DNA of 64,000 nucleotides, taken from Sordaria brevicollis. Lineage: Eukaryota; Ascomycota; Sordariomycetes; Sordariales; Sordariaceae. Where the stretch lies: assembly GCA_033439795.1 (NCBI GenBank), contig JAUTDP010000009.1, positions 2,728,001-2,792,000 of the forward strand. The letters run 5' to 3'. Positions 1-13,725 of this stretch are shown one piece after another. The notes under the pieces are model-generated. The model saw nothing but the letters and a program-made list of their open reading frames with translations. It did no database searches and was not told the origin of the DNA. The translations under genes were made by a program, and so were the position numbers. Position 1 is the first letter of the stretch. Every line of letters starts with the position of its first letter.

Positions 1-63
1 AAGTATAAGGAAAATTGGAAGAAAGAAAAGAAGCGGAAAAAAAGGTTCAAAACAGCAAGCCCC

Positions 64-2451
64 CTAAAACCCCATCGGTGACAGCGGTTTTATGGGCGAA
101 AGAGCCGGTAGCTCACCCGGTTGTAGTTGTCTCTGGTTCTGATGCCCCTGATGGTTTCCTCCTCGCGCAGGTGACGCGTCTCGATCACTGACCAGCGTGA
201 TGGTCGTCGATATTACTGCGCCCGTGTCGACACTCGCTGTTTGTGTTGACTCCAGCTGAGTCGGCGTATTGTTGTTCTTTTTCCTTAGTCGCTGAACTTG
301 CTGTGGTGGTGCTGGTTGGTGTTGTTGATGTTGGTGTTGTTGCGCATTTCCGTTGCTGCGATGTCCTTGTGGAGGGATGACCTGACCTCCTTGTTGCTGA
401 TAAGCCGCCTGCTGAGCCTGAGCCTGAGCTCTTTGCTCCCTTTCTCGTTCTCGTTGTATCGCCCTTTCCCGGTCTTCTCGTTCCTCTCTTTCCCTTAGCT
501 CCGTCTCCCGCTTACTCCTGATGCTCCTTGGCGGTGGTTGGTCGAACAGCGCATACTCCTCTTCGATGTACTTGGCTTCGTTTTTGCATCCCTTCCAGCA
601 GTCCCTCCAGTCGCATACCAAAAACTTGAAGCAAAAGGCGTCGATCTTCATGCATGGCTGGAAGCAGATGCACAGATTTCGGAAGTCCATCTTGTTCTTG
701 TCCGAGTGCGCGAGCAGAAGGCTCAGGTGACATGTGATGGCGAAGAGTAGGTAGTACTTGAAGGGCGAAAGGTTGGAGAGCTCTTCTCTAAGTAACTCGG
801 GCACCTTCTCTGCCCCCGCGCATTCTTTGGCCACTCTTTCTTGGGCCGCTTTCGGGAATAGTTCGTCGGGTAGTTCGCGCAACCAGGCCTTGAGCATCGA
901 GCCAATAATGTTGATGTCGTAAAGATCGGGTTGTTCGAAAAGGTCCACATCGAGTTCTGCGAATAGTCCATGTTAGCATCAACTCCATGTCATGATAACC
1001 TTCACAAACACACCTTCGTCAAATTTCCGCTGCCACTTTTTGATCTGCGGTCCACTGCCGGGAACTCGATATAACCCTTCCACGTCGCTCCCCTTGTAGT
1101 TGAGATAGTCGATCGCTCTCCATGGGAACGCAGGCATCCAGAATTCTGTCTTGTCGCGCGAATCCTCCAGCCTCTTCGATATTCGGGTTAACCGTGTCTG
1201 CTCGACGAGCGGTAGGTTGATAACCTTGAGCACGTAATGTTCGTCGTCTATTACCGGCTCCTTGGGCGCGAATCTGTCTTCCCTCGAACTTCCAAATAAC
1301 TTTTTGCTGAGAAACCCGGCGGCTCTGCTCTCTTTCAGACCATTGAACAACGATCCGCCCGCCTCCTTGAGCGACAGCGACTGATTCCTGTTGATGCCCT
1401 CGAAATGCTTGCTTCCTCCCACCCTCTCCGCCGAATGGCCTCTTGGTCCGGGCACCATCATGTCGCGGAATGTGCGTTCTTGTGATTGTATTGGTGCAGT
1501 TCTCGGTGCCGATGTCGCATAGACCTTGTCGGGTTCGCCAGGTCTCGCGGGCGCGTAAACGGGTTCTCGAGAATTTTGATGCTGGTTTTGGTTCTCCTTG
1601 TCCTTGTGCGATCTTGTGCGACTTAGTAGGGTGAAGGGTTTGGGTTTGCTCCTTTTGCTATTGTTCGCTGTTTCGTATTCGTTGGATGAGATTAGAGATA
1701 CTTCGGACTTGGCAGGCAAAGTCGGGCTCCTCCTTTGTGACGGGTAATCGTTATATGAAGGATCTGTGCAAACAGGGGGCAAAGTTAACATTGAGCAAAA
1801 CATGGGATGACACATCCTTCAATGCGCAGCGACTATTCACACACCTAGAAGCTTGGGGTTGGTATTTAACCGTGAATGGGCAGATGGTTCGGTCTCCCTC
1901 GACATACCTTCTGTTCGCGATTCCAATAGCTGCGGCGAATTTGCGCGTTCCGATGACCTGCTTGATTTTCCAAAGCTGAAGAAGAAGCTCGACTTGGACG
2001 ACTTGTCCTCGTCGTTTCGGCTATGTTTGTGGCCCCGATGATCGGACGGCTGAGACGGTACGGGCGTGGTATTGGTCGAGCGTGAATGGTCCTCGGGCGG
2101 GACTTCTGGGGACTTCTGCCGTTGGTACCTTGGGTCTTGGGAAACGGCGACGGCTTCGGCGGGTTGCTGGGTTGGGGGTGACGATGTTCTCGGTGGTTCC
2201 CCGGGGCTTTCTGGCTTTTGAAGGCCGATCTTGAAAGGGGAACGTGGGGACCTTGGCGATCGCGAGGCTTGCGGAGTTGAGCGCCCACTGGCCAAACTAC
2301 CACCGCTACCGGTGGCACTGACGGCGCTGCTACTTGTTTGGGCTTGGTGTTGGTGTTGTTGGGTGGTTTCACCAACGCGAGGAGAGGTTTCTTTTCCAGG
2401 AGTTCCGGATTCTGCCAGCGTAAGCGGTTGCGGTACGCCTTTTCGGGCCAT
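64..2451 (-). CDS. RhoGAP-domain protein (Rho GTPase-activating protein)
   Basis: Predicted GTPase-activating protein that switches off a Rho-family GTPase. Three exons fit: 2451-1845, 1763-1014 and 956-64, giving 749 codons plus stop. Both introns (81 and 57 nt) have GTGTGT donors and CAG acceptors, with TTAAC and CTAAC branch sites. The N-terminal half is low-complexity, rich in Ser, Pro and Gln. The RhoGAP domain begins around residue 400. It contains the arginine-finger motif GLYRVPGSG, and across the second junction reads FDEELDVDLFEQ followed by MLKAWLRELPDELFP, the conserved helix. After the domain comes a charged Glu/Arg stretch (REREREQRAQAQAQQ), a likely coiled coil, and a Gln/Pro-rich tail. 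The start is the first ATG of the open frame; an additional upstream exon cannot be excluded. The substrate GTPase cannot be told from sequence. Confidence 0.85.
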
Positions 2452-5400
2452 CTCTTTTCGCTCACTTCTTGTAGTATGTATGTTCCAGGTCCAGGCGCGG
2501 ACAGTGAAGGACCGAGAAAAAGATCGGATCGAAACCGGTCCTCAGGGTTGTGGCGCCTGTGTTTCAAGAATGGATAGACTTCGGACTAAGTATGCTTCTT
2601 TTCGAACGGGATCCGGATTTTCGTTTCGTAGTCTGGCGCAGTCAAAAAGAGTTCAGTGTCAGCGAGTCGGTCTTGTCCGCTGCGGTATCACGTCGAATGT
2701 CAGGGTTTGCTTTTGCAGTTGCAGGGAGGTTAAAATAGACAAAAGTGGCCGACTGCGACAAATGAGGCAGCGACCCAGCGAGGCACAAACGTCGAGGTAA
2801 CATGAAAGTGTCAAGTAGGGATGGCGCAGGCTGCACACAACCGGGGGCGCGCAGAGTAGGAGCCGAGAGAAGAAGAAGAAGAAGAAGAAAGAGAGACAGG
2901 ACAGAACTGAATCCAGCACAGAGCTGACAGATATGGACTAGTATAGGTAGGTAAAGGTAGAACTAGGTAGGCTGAGGCTGGGCTGAAGGTGTGTGATGAC
3001 TGATGGAGATGGAGATGGAGGAGGATTCGAAGGAGGAGGATTTGCGCAAAGATGGGCAACTTGAACGGTATGGTATGGTATGGTAGTATGTGAACGGGCG
3101 GCGCTGGCTGACCTTCTTTTTGGCAGACTAATTGATTTTCCCAACTCGGCGATGACTTTCTTCCTACTGCGACATCCAGCTAGAGGTAGTTTGTTCGCAA
3201 TATTCGACGATGACGAAGCGATGGCATGTAAGGGGTCGGAGATATGCTCGATGTTGACTCTCTCTCTGTATGTATCCTGTATGTGTGTGTACGTATGTAC
3301 CAATGCGGTTCGGCAGCAGCCCTTCCAGTCAGGTACTGGACACAGCTCAGGGCGAAGCGCACCGAAAGAGGGACGGGAACAAAGGGATCTCGTCGTGGAC
3401 GTGCGCTCTCGCCGGGGTGGTATGGTAAAGGTGGTGAGGTCTGTGGTAGTCGCTGTCGGAGGAGGGTCGAGGTATCGCGATCACTATTTCAGTCAATCTT
3501 GATGGAGTCGTGTATAATCGGGGAGACCGCCAGCGGGCAGCCCGGTTGGTTGCGATTAGGTAGGTAGGTTGTATGGTAGTGTAGAGTCGAGGCAAAGTCG
3601 CCGTCGTCCTTTTTCGAGAGTTAAAGGGGGTTCAAGATTCCTGGCTGTGTTTAGAGGTTTCAAAGAACAATCTCAACAACAAGACTGGACGGAATATGTC
3701 AGCCTGCCTGCCTGGTCGGAGAATGGGTCCGTTCCTGCAGCAGCACGATGTGCAGTGTGAGAGGTGGTCGGACGGTGGTCGAATTGGACAGGATACTCCG
3801 AACACTGGACGGGACCGCTCGTGGATGCGTCGACACACGGCGGATGTATGGGGATTGGGGGGGAGTCGGTCGATTAATGGAGTTCCCTGCTTCCTTGGTT
3901 CAGGTTGGTTGGACTTGTTCAATTCTGGAGTCTCTGCTGGAGTCTCGCTCTGGGTACGTGATGAAGGGAGCGGGACCAGGGGACTTGATTAGGGAGATGG
4001 AGACACGCAGGGCAAGGCCAGGGCATGGAGCTTGACGCTTTGAGCTTCTCCGGGCTTGCCAGGCGCTAGAGGTATGTCTGGCTGGCTGTTAATGTTGGCA
4101 AGCTTAGCAGTCGGCTCCGTTAACGTTGTACTAACAGCGGGGACTTGTGATTGCTCGAGTTGGGCACACAAATTGGGGTAGTCTGCGATACCTGATCAGC
4201 AATTCGTAATAGTAAAGTGGATCCGGTTCCTATTCAGGCCCAACAGCAACTCATCAAGCAGCGGCAGGACAGTCCAGCTTTGACTTGTCTTTTCTTTTGT
4301 TCCTGTTCTCTCTTCCCTCCCGGGTTCAACCTTCATGTTGGTGTTGGAGTGACGGAAGGACACAAGTTCCAGAAGGGAAACCTGAAACGGCAAGCGAAAG
4401 CACAAAAAAAAGAGCAGTCACTCCAATCCTGTGTGTCCATCCTACAGTACCCATGAAGCAAGGGCAAGTTTGGATGTTTGGATTGGCCCATTCCATTTCT
4501 ATGGTACCGTCTGTTGTGTGTCCAGAGTTGTGAGTATCATCAGGGTTTCCTTTGTTTTCTTAGACGCCATGATGGGGCCAACAGCCAGTTGACAGGAAAC
4601 AACCAATCTCCATTTCTCGGGTCCGCAATGTCCACCCTCAAACAACATCTCCAATCTGACACCAGGCTGGGCATTCATCAGCGGGGAACGACGAAGGGCA
4701 CCTGAGTGACAGCATTCGTATGCATCTTATGGCGGGGTAAATTGCTTCGCTTCGAAATGGGTGAAGAGCGCGTATAAGCGCAGTCAATAGTGCAATGTTG
4801 CCATTTTCAGGCAGTACGTAGTAGGTAGACAGTTGACAGTTGAGTGTATGTGACTCCATTACCTCCGGTCTATGTCCATGTCCATGTCCATGTTCAGAGG
4901 GAGGACTCCAATGTCATATCCGGGGCTGAGTCGAATATCCATATCCATTGTTACTCAGCAACTTCCCATTCCGTCAAGTCCGTAGACAATCACCAACATC
5001 TACCAACAGTACCATATGGCATGTCATGATGTTGGGCATCTGGCATCACGCGGGTTGCAAATATCCCGAGATCCCCTTTTTGTCCATAGTGCTGATGATC
5101 GCCAACTGGCCCTCATGGATGCTGTGCATACACCGCTGGAACTTGTCAAGCGGGAAGCCAGGGGGCCCGAGATGGGCTAAGGTAAGGTACGGCAACAGAT
5201 CTTCTAAAATGACCTGGGCTTGTGCTGGGTTCCAGCAAACTACTGTAAATCGAAAGACGGGGCTTCTTGGCTGTGGTTGAGCCGCAAATGATGGCCTTGT
5301 CGCCCTGTCATCAGGTGATTCGAGGTGGTACTCGTTCATCATGAAGAAGAGAAAATCATGGACGATTCAAGATGTTCACAGAAGATGAAGAGTGCCCAAT

Positions 5401-7191
5401 GAAGCAAGTTGGACGGAGCTCTTGCTATTGGAGAGTCTCTTTCACTCTTTCGTCCCATCCTTTCAACACCAGGGCGGTTTGGAGCAAACCTCACAAAAGT
5501 CTCTGTGTATGCTCCAAACTGCAACACTGCGCAACACATCACCAATAGCGCTTATAGGCGCAATGTTCTGTTCATCGTCAACTCCAATCGCTTCAGTTCT
5601 TCAACTTTGATGTTTCTCTTTGAGTGTTTCTCTCCACCTCACTCCGTCGGCGTTTGAAAAGTCGGGGCCTGCCTGGCCGAATAACCCTATTCCTCTTCGG
5701 GATTAGCTCCAGGAACACAGGCCAGTCCTTGTTGTCGTTTCTCAACTCTGAGTGGCCACCCGTGCCTCTGTCGTCCCACTTGCTGACGGCCATCTCATCC
5801 GCGACAAGCGCCGTCTCCAATTCAACGGGAAGGCTTCTTAGACTTTTAACGTTGCTTCCAGCGCTTCAATCCGACTTTTGATGTTTTTTGTTGAGTTATG
5901 TGACGAAATGACATTGGATCCATGAATCTCAACGGGCAAACAATTGCTGTCGTCTCGAAATGCTTTACCAAAGCACTGGTCCTTCACTTGGTTTCAGCCA
6001 CTTGAACATGAAGAGTCTCGAATCACAAGTGACACAGATGCATCACGGCAAGATTCGACCTGGGCAGTCCACGTTGCAAAGTCCAAAACATCAATACTAG
6101 CCAAGAAGACCCGGGCCGTCACTGAACAGGTTTGTCTCGATCAATTATGATTGCACGAGACCGTGATCTGCTGCAAGGACCAGAAAGAAAAGCTGCACTT
6201 ACCCTGGCCAGATCTGGTAACATTGAATCAGATTTCTTTTTTCCGATTTGTTAATGGTCTTCAAAAGAGGCTGGATGGGACCGACCGACGTTGTTGCGCA
6301 CTTGCGCCCAGTCGTCAATGTTCGTGGTGATGAACACTGCATCGCTCCAAGATACCGCTGTGTTCGCTGTGGCATCAAACCCGCCTGTAACACCGGCGTT
6401 GTCCCCGACACCACGGGTCCCAAGCGCCGGCCAGATTCGTCATCTTTCGAGCTACAAATGGGCCGAAGCAATCATTCTTTCTCGGGTATCGGGTGTTCGC
6501 AAGTCAACCAGCTGTTTTCCGGATATCAAATTATCACCAAGCCTCATCAGGCTGTGAACGATCAATGTCTCCAGTGTCTCCAGCGAGAGGGCTGAGCTTC
6601 AATCTTGGATGGAGACAGCTTCGCCTTTCTTCAACCCCTGTACGATGAACCGCTCGTATCTCTCTCTCGCTCATCTTCACAGCGCTCGGTGCACTGTATG
6701 AGCTAGGTACGGTCGATTGTCGAACTGCTGCTCGCTGCCCAACCTATCAGCCCTTCATTTAAAAATAATCACGACATTCATTGAGATGAAGCTCATTTAC
6801 CTAGTTCGTAATCACACGAGAGATACCAAGATCATCCCAACTCCCGCAAATACGTTTGTCCCGCATTCCGGCATCTTGCTCAACGTCGGTCCAGGAAATT
6901 GCTGGATTCGTGAATGTTCCTGAAAATTGTCATTGCGCGTTTCGTTCGCTGCTGGAGGACAATTTCTTGGCACGGCGTCTGCGCGAATGGTGGCTGCCGA
7001 GTACCGATTATGTAAGATTTCGACGCTCCATGGTGGGGCACCGGGCGGTGGAGGCTGAAACGGAATCGTTGAATCGTAGCTCCGACCTCCGACATGCCAG
7101 AACCCCGCGGTTCCTTGGATTCCCGTCTTGAACCCGAATCCATCCAAGCTTCCACCGCCGCGCCATAAAACCCTCAATTTCTCTTCCCAAC
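2452..7191. other. Long intergenic region with simple repeats
   Basis: This stretch separates the divergent RhoGAP and BET2 genes. I find no convincing coding exon. It holds a GAA tract near 2868-2892, a GGTAT run near 3066-3088, a CCATGT run near 4870-4893, and many short stop-bounded frames without domain similarity. It probably contains the 5' leader of the RhoGAP gene and the BET2 promoter. BET2 could have a short leader, as the sequence just upstream of its ATG is pyrimidine-rich. Confidence 0.5.
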
Positions 7192-8259
7192 ATGACAACA
7201 CAAAACTTCACCTCTCTCCCGCAAGAGCTGCAGCTCGCAACCTCAGCCCACGTCAAGTACATCCAGTCTCTCGATTCCCGAAAGGACGAATATGACTACT
7301 GGCTGACGGAGCACCTGCGGCTCAATGGCCTCTACTGGGGCTTGACCGCTCTGCATCTCCTCGGCCACCCCGAGGCTCTCCCGCGCGCCGAGACCATCGA
7401 CTTTGTGCTATCATGCCAGCACGAGAACGGCGGCTTCGGAGCGGCACCGGGTCATGACGCCCACATGCTGTCCACCGTCAGTGCCGTGCAGATCCTGGCC
7501 ATGGTCGACGCCTTTGATGACCTCGAGACGCGTGGCCGGGGCAAGGCACAGGTCGGAAAGTGTGCGTGTCCGCCATCATCATCATCATCTATCCAACAGG
7601 TAACAACCCCTTGGCACACATACTGACCCTTTTGTCTAGACATCGCCAGCCTCCAAAACCGTCAGACCGGTACCTTTGCTGGTGACGAGTGGGGTGAGGA
7701 AGACACCCGCTTTCTTTACGGCGCCTTCAATGCCCTTTCCCTCCTTGGCCTCCTCCACCTTGTCGATGTCGACAAGGCCGTTGACCACATTGCTGCATGC
7801 GCCAACTTTGACGGCGGCTACGGTGTCAGCCCCGGTGCCGAGTCGCACTCCGGCCAGATCTTCACCTGCGTCGCTGCCCTCACCATTGCTGGCCGCAAGG
7901 AGCTCATTGATGTCGATCGCCTGGGCCGCTGGCTGAGTGAGAGGCAGATCGCCGGCGGTGGTTTGAACGGCCGTCCGGAGAAGAAGGAGGACGTGTGCTA
8001 CAGCTGGTGGGTGCTGAGCAGTCTGGAAATGATTGGCAAGACGCACTGGATCGACAAGGAGAAGCTCACCAACTTCATCCTGAGCTCGCAAGACACGGAC
8101 AAGGGCGGCATCTCGGACAGGCCTGGCGACATGGTGGATGTCTGGCACACCTGCTTTGGCATTGCGGGCTTGAGCCTACTCGAGTATCCGGGCTTGGAGC
8201 CGGTTGATGAGGTTTATTGCATGCCCAAGTCGACCATCAAGCGGGTGCTCGGTCGTTGA
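7192..8259 (+). CDS. BET2: Rab geranylgeranyltransferase (GGTase-II) beta subunit
   Basis: Beta subunit of the enzyme that attaches geranylgeranyl groups to C-terminal cysteines of Rab GTPases, working with an alpha subunit and Rab escort protein in the cytosol. Exons 7192-7561 and 7640-8259 join to 329 codons plus stop, the usual length of the family. The donor must be GTGCGT at 7562, which restores a Tyr codon and the sequence [13 protein letters not shown]. The intron has a TACTGAC branch site and a CTAG acceptor. Family marks are [17 protein letters not shown] near the N-terminus and repeated GGF/GGY prenyltransferase repeats ([54 protein letters not shown]). The zinc ligands are visible in EDVCYSWW (Asp/Cys) and DVWHTCFG (His). 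The enzyme is essential in yeast, and this copy looks intact. Confidence 0.95.
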
Positions 8260-10150
8260 GGTGTGGTCTGGTGTTGTCGGAATACGGTACGATGACTTCT
8301 CTATATCCTGTCTCATCATCGCCATGACATTGCATGACATGATACCAAACACAACCCACCTCCTGCCATCTAATAACCTTCCGACACGCACCCTTAGCGT
8401 CGTAAGGATACAAGGCGGGAGAAGAAGAACCCAATTGCCCGTCTGGGCTGGAGATGTTCTTGCTTCCCTTCAGTGGGTTTTGTGAGGCGTTTCCATGCTC
8501 CAGGCGGGTACTCCTACTGCATTATTGTTGTTTGGGTGAGACTATCTACGTCAACCAACATGGTTAGGTAGGGGACATTTCATAGTGTTCCTTTTAATAC
8601 AATATCTTTGCTTCAATCACTTGCACATTGTTTTGATGCTGCCATCCACTTGTCAATTATTCCATGTCTTTGTCCCTTGTTGATCATACATTGGCCTTTC
8701 CGGTCTTCGTTGCCTGTTTTTGTTTCTTCCTGTATTCAATGCTGACCTTTTCAAACATCTGCATCCCCTGACGCCTATAAGCAGCACGGTCTGTTCTCCC
8801 GTCGCCAGTCATCCAACCTCCAATCCATCAGTTTCATATTCTTTTGCAAACTGTGGTTTTTGAGCAATGTTTCCTGTAATTACACGTCACTGCATCTACC
8901 CGTCTTGCAGCTTGGCCGCCTGCCATTGGACAATTGCTGACCTGCCAGTTCAACACAGCTGAAATCTGAATTGCCCGTTTGTTACGTTACCACGATGGGG
9001 CAAGACAGACCGCTATAGACTCACCTTGGCTCGTCGAAGACACTTGCCTATAACATCCACCACGACCATATGAACCGATATCAAATCGTCTGAGATTGTC
9101 TGGGCATCTTTCGGGGCCGAAGATTCATCATTGTTTTCGCTACTTCCCCAGAAAACCGACATTGGTACAAGACGGTACGGGGCACCTTCCAGACTGATCC
9201 CTCCGATTTCATGATCTGGGCCGTCATCGTTCCTTCCCAGTCTGTGACAACCTCACCCACCTTCCTCGAGTTCGCAACCAACTGCCTACAAACCGCCTCG
9301 TACCTTCCTCAAAATAATCCTCAGATCGTGGCCCACTGTTCTTTCCATTGTGTGTGCCCTTGATTGAAGAATTTGCTTGTGCCCTCGGCAGGCGGCGTGA
9401 GAGTGGCTGTTGCACATTTTTCGTTTCTGCAAAATCTCTGTCCCCCCAAGAGTTCTTCCTTCTCTCCAACTCTCACTCTTCCCTCGACATCTTTTTTCTG
9501 GGCGTCGCGGAAGTTCTTTCCTCCCCTCAGCAACACCAGTTGGTCTCTCTGTCCTCCAAGGGAATCGCGTCATCGGAGACGACCCTCAAGTTGACTTCCA
9601 CTTCTTCCATTATTAACGGGGAATCTGTACTTCCTCCCTTCTTCCCTCCTTTGTTCACTGACCCTCCGGACTTTTCTCCGGACCCTTCTTCTTCGTGGAG
9701 ATGCATGTGATGGACCCTGTCGACAACATCTCCAACATCACCATCACCACTGCCTTCAGTTTCTTGGAGACTCGTCCTTGCTAGGCTCCCCGGATCCGGC
9801 CATATCAACTGTACAACTCTGTCTCCGAATACGCCAGTGTCCAGCTTCCTTGGGAATTCCAGCAGACAGCCTACAAAGTTCATCTATATCCCCCACGGAG
9901 ACTGACGCCTTCAACACGCCACTGCTCTCGCCTTGTGCATCACTCGTCAGGAACTCCTTGAAAATCAACACTGCCGCCACTCTATCACACATATCCCGGT
10001 CCCCCAAGTCTTGCCTGCCCATCTGTATCTCAAAAACACTCGTCTTCCTCCTACTGCCCGCGGAGTCATTGCACCCAAACAACTTCGTTCTCAAATCCCG
10101 ACTTGATCCTGCATTGACTTCAGTTCCGGCCTCCACGGTCACACTCGGCA
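8260..10150 (+). other. Intergenic: BET2 3' side and leader of the zinc-finger gene
   Basis: No gene recognised. The distal part (about 9300-10150) is pyrimidine-rich and probably includes the 5' leader of the downstream gene. A well-formed leader intron follows at 10151-10220 (GTAAGT donor, GCTAAC branch, GCTAG acceptor), ending three bases before that gene's ATG. Confidence 0.5.
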
Positions 10151-10223
10151 GTAAGTTGCTACCTCGCTCCAACCATGCACAACCACATTTGTCGTCATGT
10201 TATGGGCTAACACTTGCTAGACA

Positions 10224-12120
10224 ATGGCCGCAGTCGCGCCAATGGACATGGAGGAGTCGAAGCACGACCCTACTTCGATCCCGCTCAAGTGCATTCTCTG
10301 CCCCAAGCAGCCAATCTTTTCCGATGTCTCCCATTTACTCACACACTGCTCGTCGAAGAGTCATCTCTCTCACCGCTTCAAGACGGAACTTCGATCCGAT
10401 CACGATGATACAGCGAGAGAGGTCATGCAACAATACCTCAGATGGGAGGACAATAGCGGTATCAGGGCGCTTCTTACTGAACGGCTGAATGCAAAGGAAA
10501 ATAAGAAACCGGCACGGCGTGGGCGACCTGCCGGCACAGCTGTGAGTGGTCACTGCGTTTTTGCCCCTCCCCCTGAATAGGACTTATGCTGAATTACCGT
10601 ACCCCTCAACAGAACAGGCCCAAGGCTTTCCAGAACCGTGACGACTTAGTTAAAAACGAACCGACTGGCGAGCAGTTGGACCACGCACCCGTATTAGCCC
10701 ACTGGATTACTGACCCGAACAACGCGTCTCTCCAATTTCACAACTTGCGACACGGTCACGCATACGCAGATCCTCCTGGCTTTCAAACTCCAGTCATGAA
10801 GCGCTCACGCTCTGATTTCCCTGGTCCGGATACGCCCGACAACAATAACAACTTGCTTGCGGGCAAATACGCTAGATGGCCTTCCGAGACTGCAACTTCG
10901 GACAGCATCCTCCCCTCCTCTGAGGTCACATCTGAGATTACCGAGTTTGACGATGACGACGAGTCCAGCAAGCTCAAGGGAGTCCGCTACCCCGGTATGG
11001 GTCTCTTCGATTCCGCCAACGAGCAACAGAAGCGCAAGCGCAACCAGCGCAAGGACGAGTCGGTCTTGAAGATGATGGAGGAGGCATCGATGACTATCAA
11101 AAACACCGAGGTTATCTACACTGAGAACTGGGAAAAACAGCGCGAGCGCGATGTTTACCAAAGCCCCTCCATTTACGAGGGCAGCCCTGTACGCTTCCCT
11201 GGTCTCGCATCTCTATTCTGTTGCTTCTCGTTGTTTACTGACGCGTTTTGCCACAGGACCGTGAGCTGGAGGAGGCTGACAACCGCAAGAAGAAGCGCAA
11301 CCGTCGCGCTTCAAACGTGACCAACGCGAAGCCTCGTGGTGGGCGTGCTTCCGCAAGAAACAAGACAGCTGCGAAGACGAAGACTACCCAAGAGGAGACA
11401 ATGTCCATCGAGCAAGATGAGGGTATCAGCCAGATTTCCGGTCACAGCCATGGATCTATGGACAGCTATGATGTCTTCCATGACCCCCCGCAGCGCAGTC
11501 CTCGTAAGTCACTTGATGTCCGTTTTAACCCTGCGGGCCGTCAAGCTAACTCTTGATTGCTCTAGATCATACAGGCAGCCCCATGGGATCCTTGTAAGTT
11601 GACTTCAGTGTTTGAATGAGCGGCCTTTGCTTACTGACATCTTTGCAGCTTTGAACTTCGCCATCGCCCAGCCCTGAAGCCGCTTCCTTCGAACGGACAT
11701 CTTCCCTCCAACGGTCAACTTGGGTCTTCGGCTCCCAAGCCTCTGAACGGATCGCAGCTGTCCTACTTCCCGTCGCGGGAAAGCATGTCGAACAATTATT
11801 CCGGCCTTCCCAGCAACAACCTTTCCAACAGCGGCCTTCCTAGCAATGGATTCTTTTCGTCGCAGCAACTGCCTACCTACAGCGGAATGAACCCATTGAG
11901 TCTTTCGGGCAGGCCTTCCTACATGCAATCGTTCAACTACAATGGCTATGGCAGCGAGTCTCCCAGGGCTCCCAACACTTCAGCTTTCCAGCCCATCAAC
12001 CAAATGGCCCGGAGCATGTCGACAACCATGTCGACTGCTATGCCCTATCCGAGCTCGTATGCCAGCCCGTACCCAGCTGATCCGACTCTTGAGCGCCCGC
12101 CTTCGGACTTTGATGTTTGA
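10224..12120 (+). CDS. C2H2-like zinc-finger / AT-hook nuclear protein, function unknown
   Basis: Five coding exons fit: 10224-10541, 10613-11188, 11257-11503, 11566-11593 and 11649-12120, making 546 codons plus stop. Introns have GTGAGT, GTACGC, GTAAGT and GTAAGT donors, and the frame is continuous across all junctions. A leader intron lies at 10151-10220. Residues 20-55 hold a C-X2-C...H zinc-finger-like unit (LKCILCPKQPIF, then VSHLLTHCSSKSHLSH). Residues 96-106 carry an AT-hook-like core (ARRGRPAG). The middle is acidic and then basic (EQQKRKRNQRKD), followed by the basic segment NRKKKRNRRASN, both plausible nuclear localisation signals. The C-terminus is Ser/Asn/Pro-rich with short repeats (SGLPSNN, SGLPSNG). 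It is probably a DNA- or chromatin-associated protein. I do not recognise an orthologue with a known function. The 28-nt exon 4 is unusually small but required to keep frame. Confidence 0.8.
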
Positions 12121-13695
12121 GGGATATCACCCGTCAACGACCAGTCTTACGCAAGCCAACTGAGGCATGCTATCGAAGTTACGATAACCCACAAAAACAA
12201 TACCCCGGTTAGAGGATGACTTGGACCGCTTGTGTTTCCTGTTCTTATGTTTTCTGTTTATGCATGTGACAAAAAAGTTCTCAAACTAACTCTTCTCGTG
12301 TTTAACATGGTATCGACATTTTTGTTTCGCGATTCCCAAGGAAACACCCTTTTTGTTCTTATAGTTGATTTGGAGTTAGTGTCATCTTTACTCTTATACT
12401 GCATGGCGGGCGGGCAATTTGTTTACCTATCTCTAGTCTCATTCTACCCGGCATGTTATGGCGCATTTGGGAGGGAGAAAAATGTCGAGAATCACCGTTC
12501 TGAGACGATGGCCTTCTCAGCACTAGACGCCGGAGATTAACGAGATGTATGATAGGGTTGTCGTCGGACAATGTCCTTATGAATGAACATTATCATTCGG
12601 TCAAGGAGTCATTGTTACTGCACTTTGGAGTGTGTGGGACCGCAGTCTGTAGCTCGTTAATAGAGTTGGATGATTGTGGTTCCAAACACAGGTTGACTTT
12701 GCCACGTGAACATGAGTTTTGACAAGATCTTCGTGCAGTCGACTGAGCAAGTCTGCTGCCAACTGAACGTGAATGGCGTTTGCGGTGTCGCTTTATGCGT
12801 GGGGCGATGATCACGTCGCACCACTCGGCGCCAGCTCAAACCTCTAGGACTCCCAACTCGCGGCGGACACTCTTCGATCTTACAACGACGCCGCATTTAC
12901 CTAACTTTCTCATTTACATTGTGAAGAATTGGAACACCGCATACATTGCTACTGCACACGCGTCATGATAGAATTCCCTGGCTTCGGCTGGCTCGTTTAT
13001 CAAATGCAACCCTCATTCTTCAGCTAGAAAATCGAGTCTTTGTAGTTTCACTGCATTGCACACGAGAAAACATGGACGAATGACTAGGACAACGGGGAGA
13101 ATATTGGACATGACTAATGAAATGCCCGTAACAAAGCTTAATCAAGTGTAGTGTAGCGGTGGAGTGGATGTACGTAGTTAGGTTCCTTCGTGTTGTGTTT
13201 GGGATGGTTTTCGTAAAATGGTGCGCAGGTGCTGGCAGTCTATATAGGGGAGGTACAAACAAAACAAGGTACTCTAGTTTGCGGGAGATGTAGGTAGTTA
13301 AGTAGCTTTTGAATTTGTTTAGCTTCTCCAGATATTATTGAATCGTCTAGTTGAGGCCTTGAGGGCGTTGTGAATGTAGTAGTAGTTCTTCGTTTCGCGG
13401 CTAGTTGTGGTTGGTGCTGACTCTGACTCTGGGGGGCTCGGAGGGCTAGGAAAAGGTTGAGAACTTGAGGTTGGTTATGGTATGGTATGAGCGCAAATGC
13501 GCATGCATACGGAAGGAGTCGCGTTCGACGTGTGTTGGGATCGAGGGCCTGGCAGTGGCGGCGAGGTTATGCATTGCGTGGGCTTGTATTGTTCGTACAG
13601 GGGAGGAGTTGCATATGGTCATATGGAGTACCAAAGTGTTGGCAGGCAGGCAGGTATGCACAGCAGCTAGGTAAAAGGCATGCGCAGCACATGGG
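12121..13695. other. Intergenic region
   Basis: No gene recognised. It holds the 3' end of the zinc-finger gene and AT-rich, TAGGTAGTTA-type sequence around 13,280-13,310. The far end is the upstream region of the first Pol III-type RNA gene. Confidence 0.4.
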
Positions 13696-13725
13696 TTTAT
13701 AACCACGAGTTTCCTGCCCATCAAT

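Noticed and set aside
7963..8148. Antisense ORF across BET2 exon 2 (minus strand 7636-8148)
   Set aside because: It is a shadow of the strong codon bias of the BET2 exon and has no homology of its own. Similar long antisense frames over VTC4 and the transporter were rejected for the same reason.
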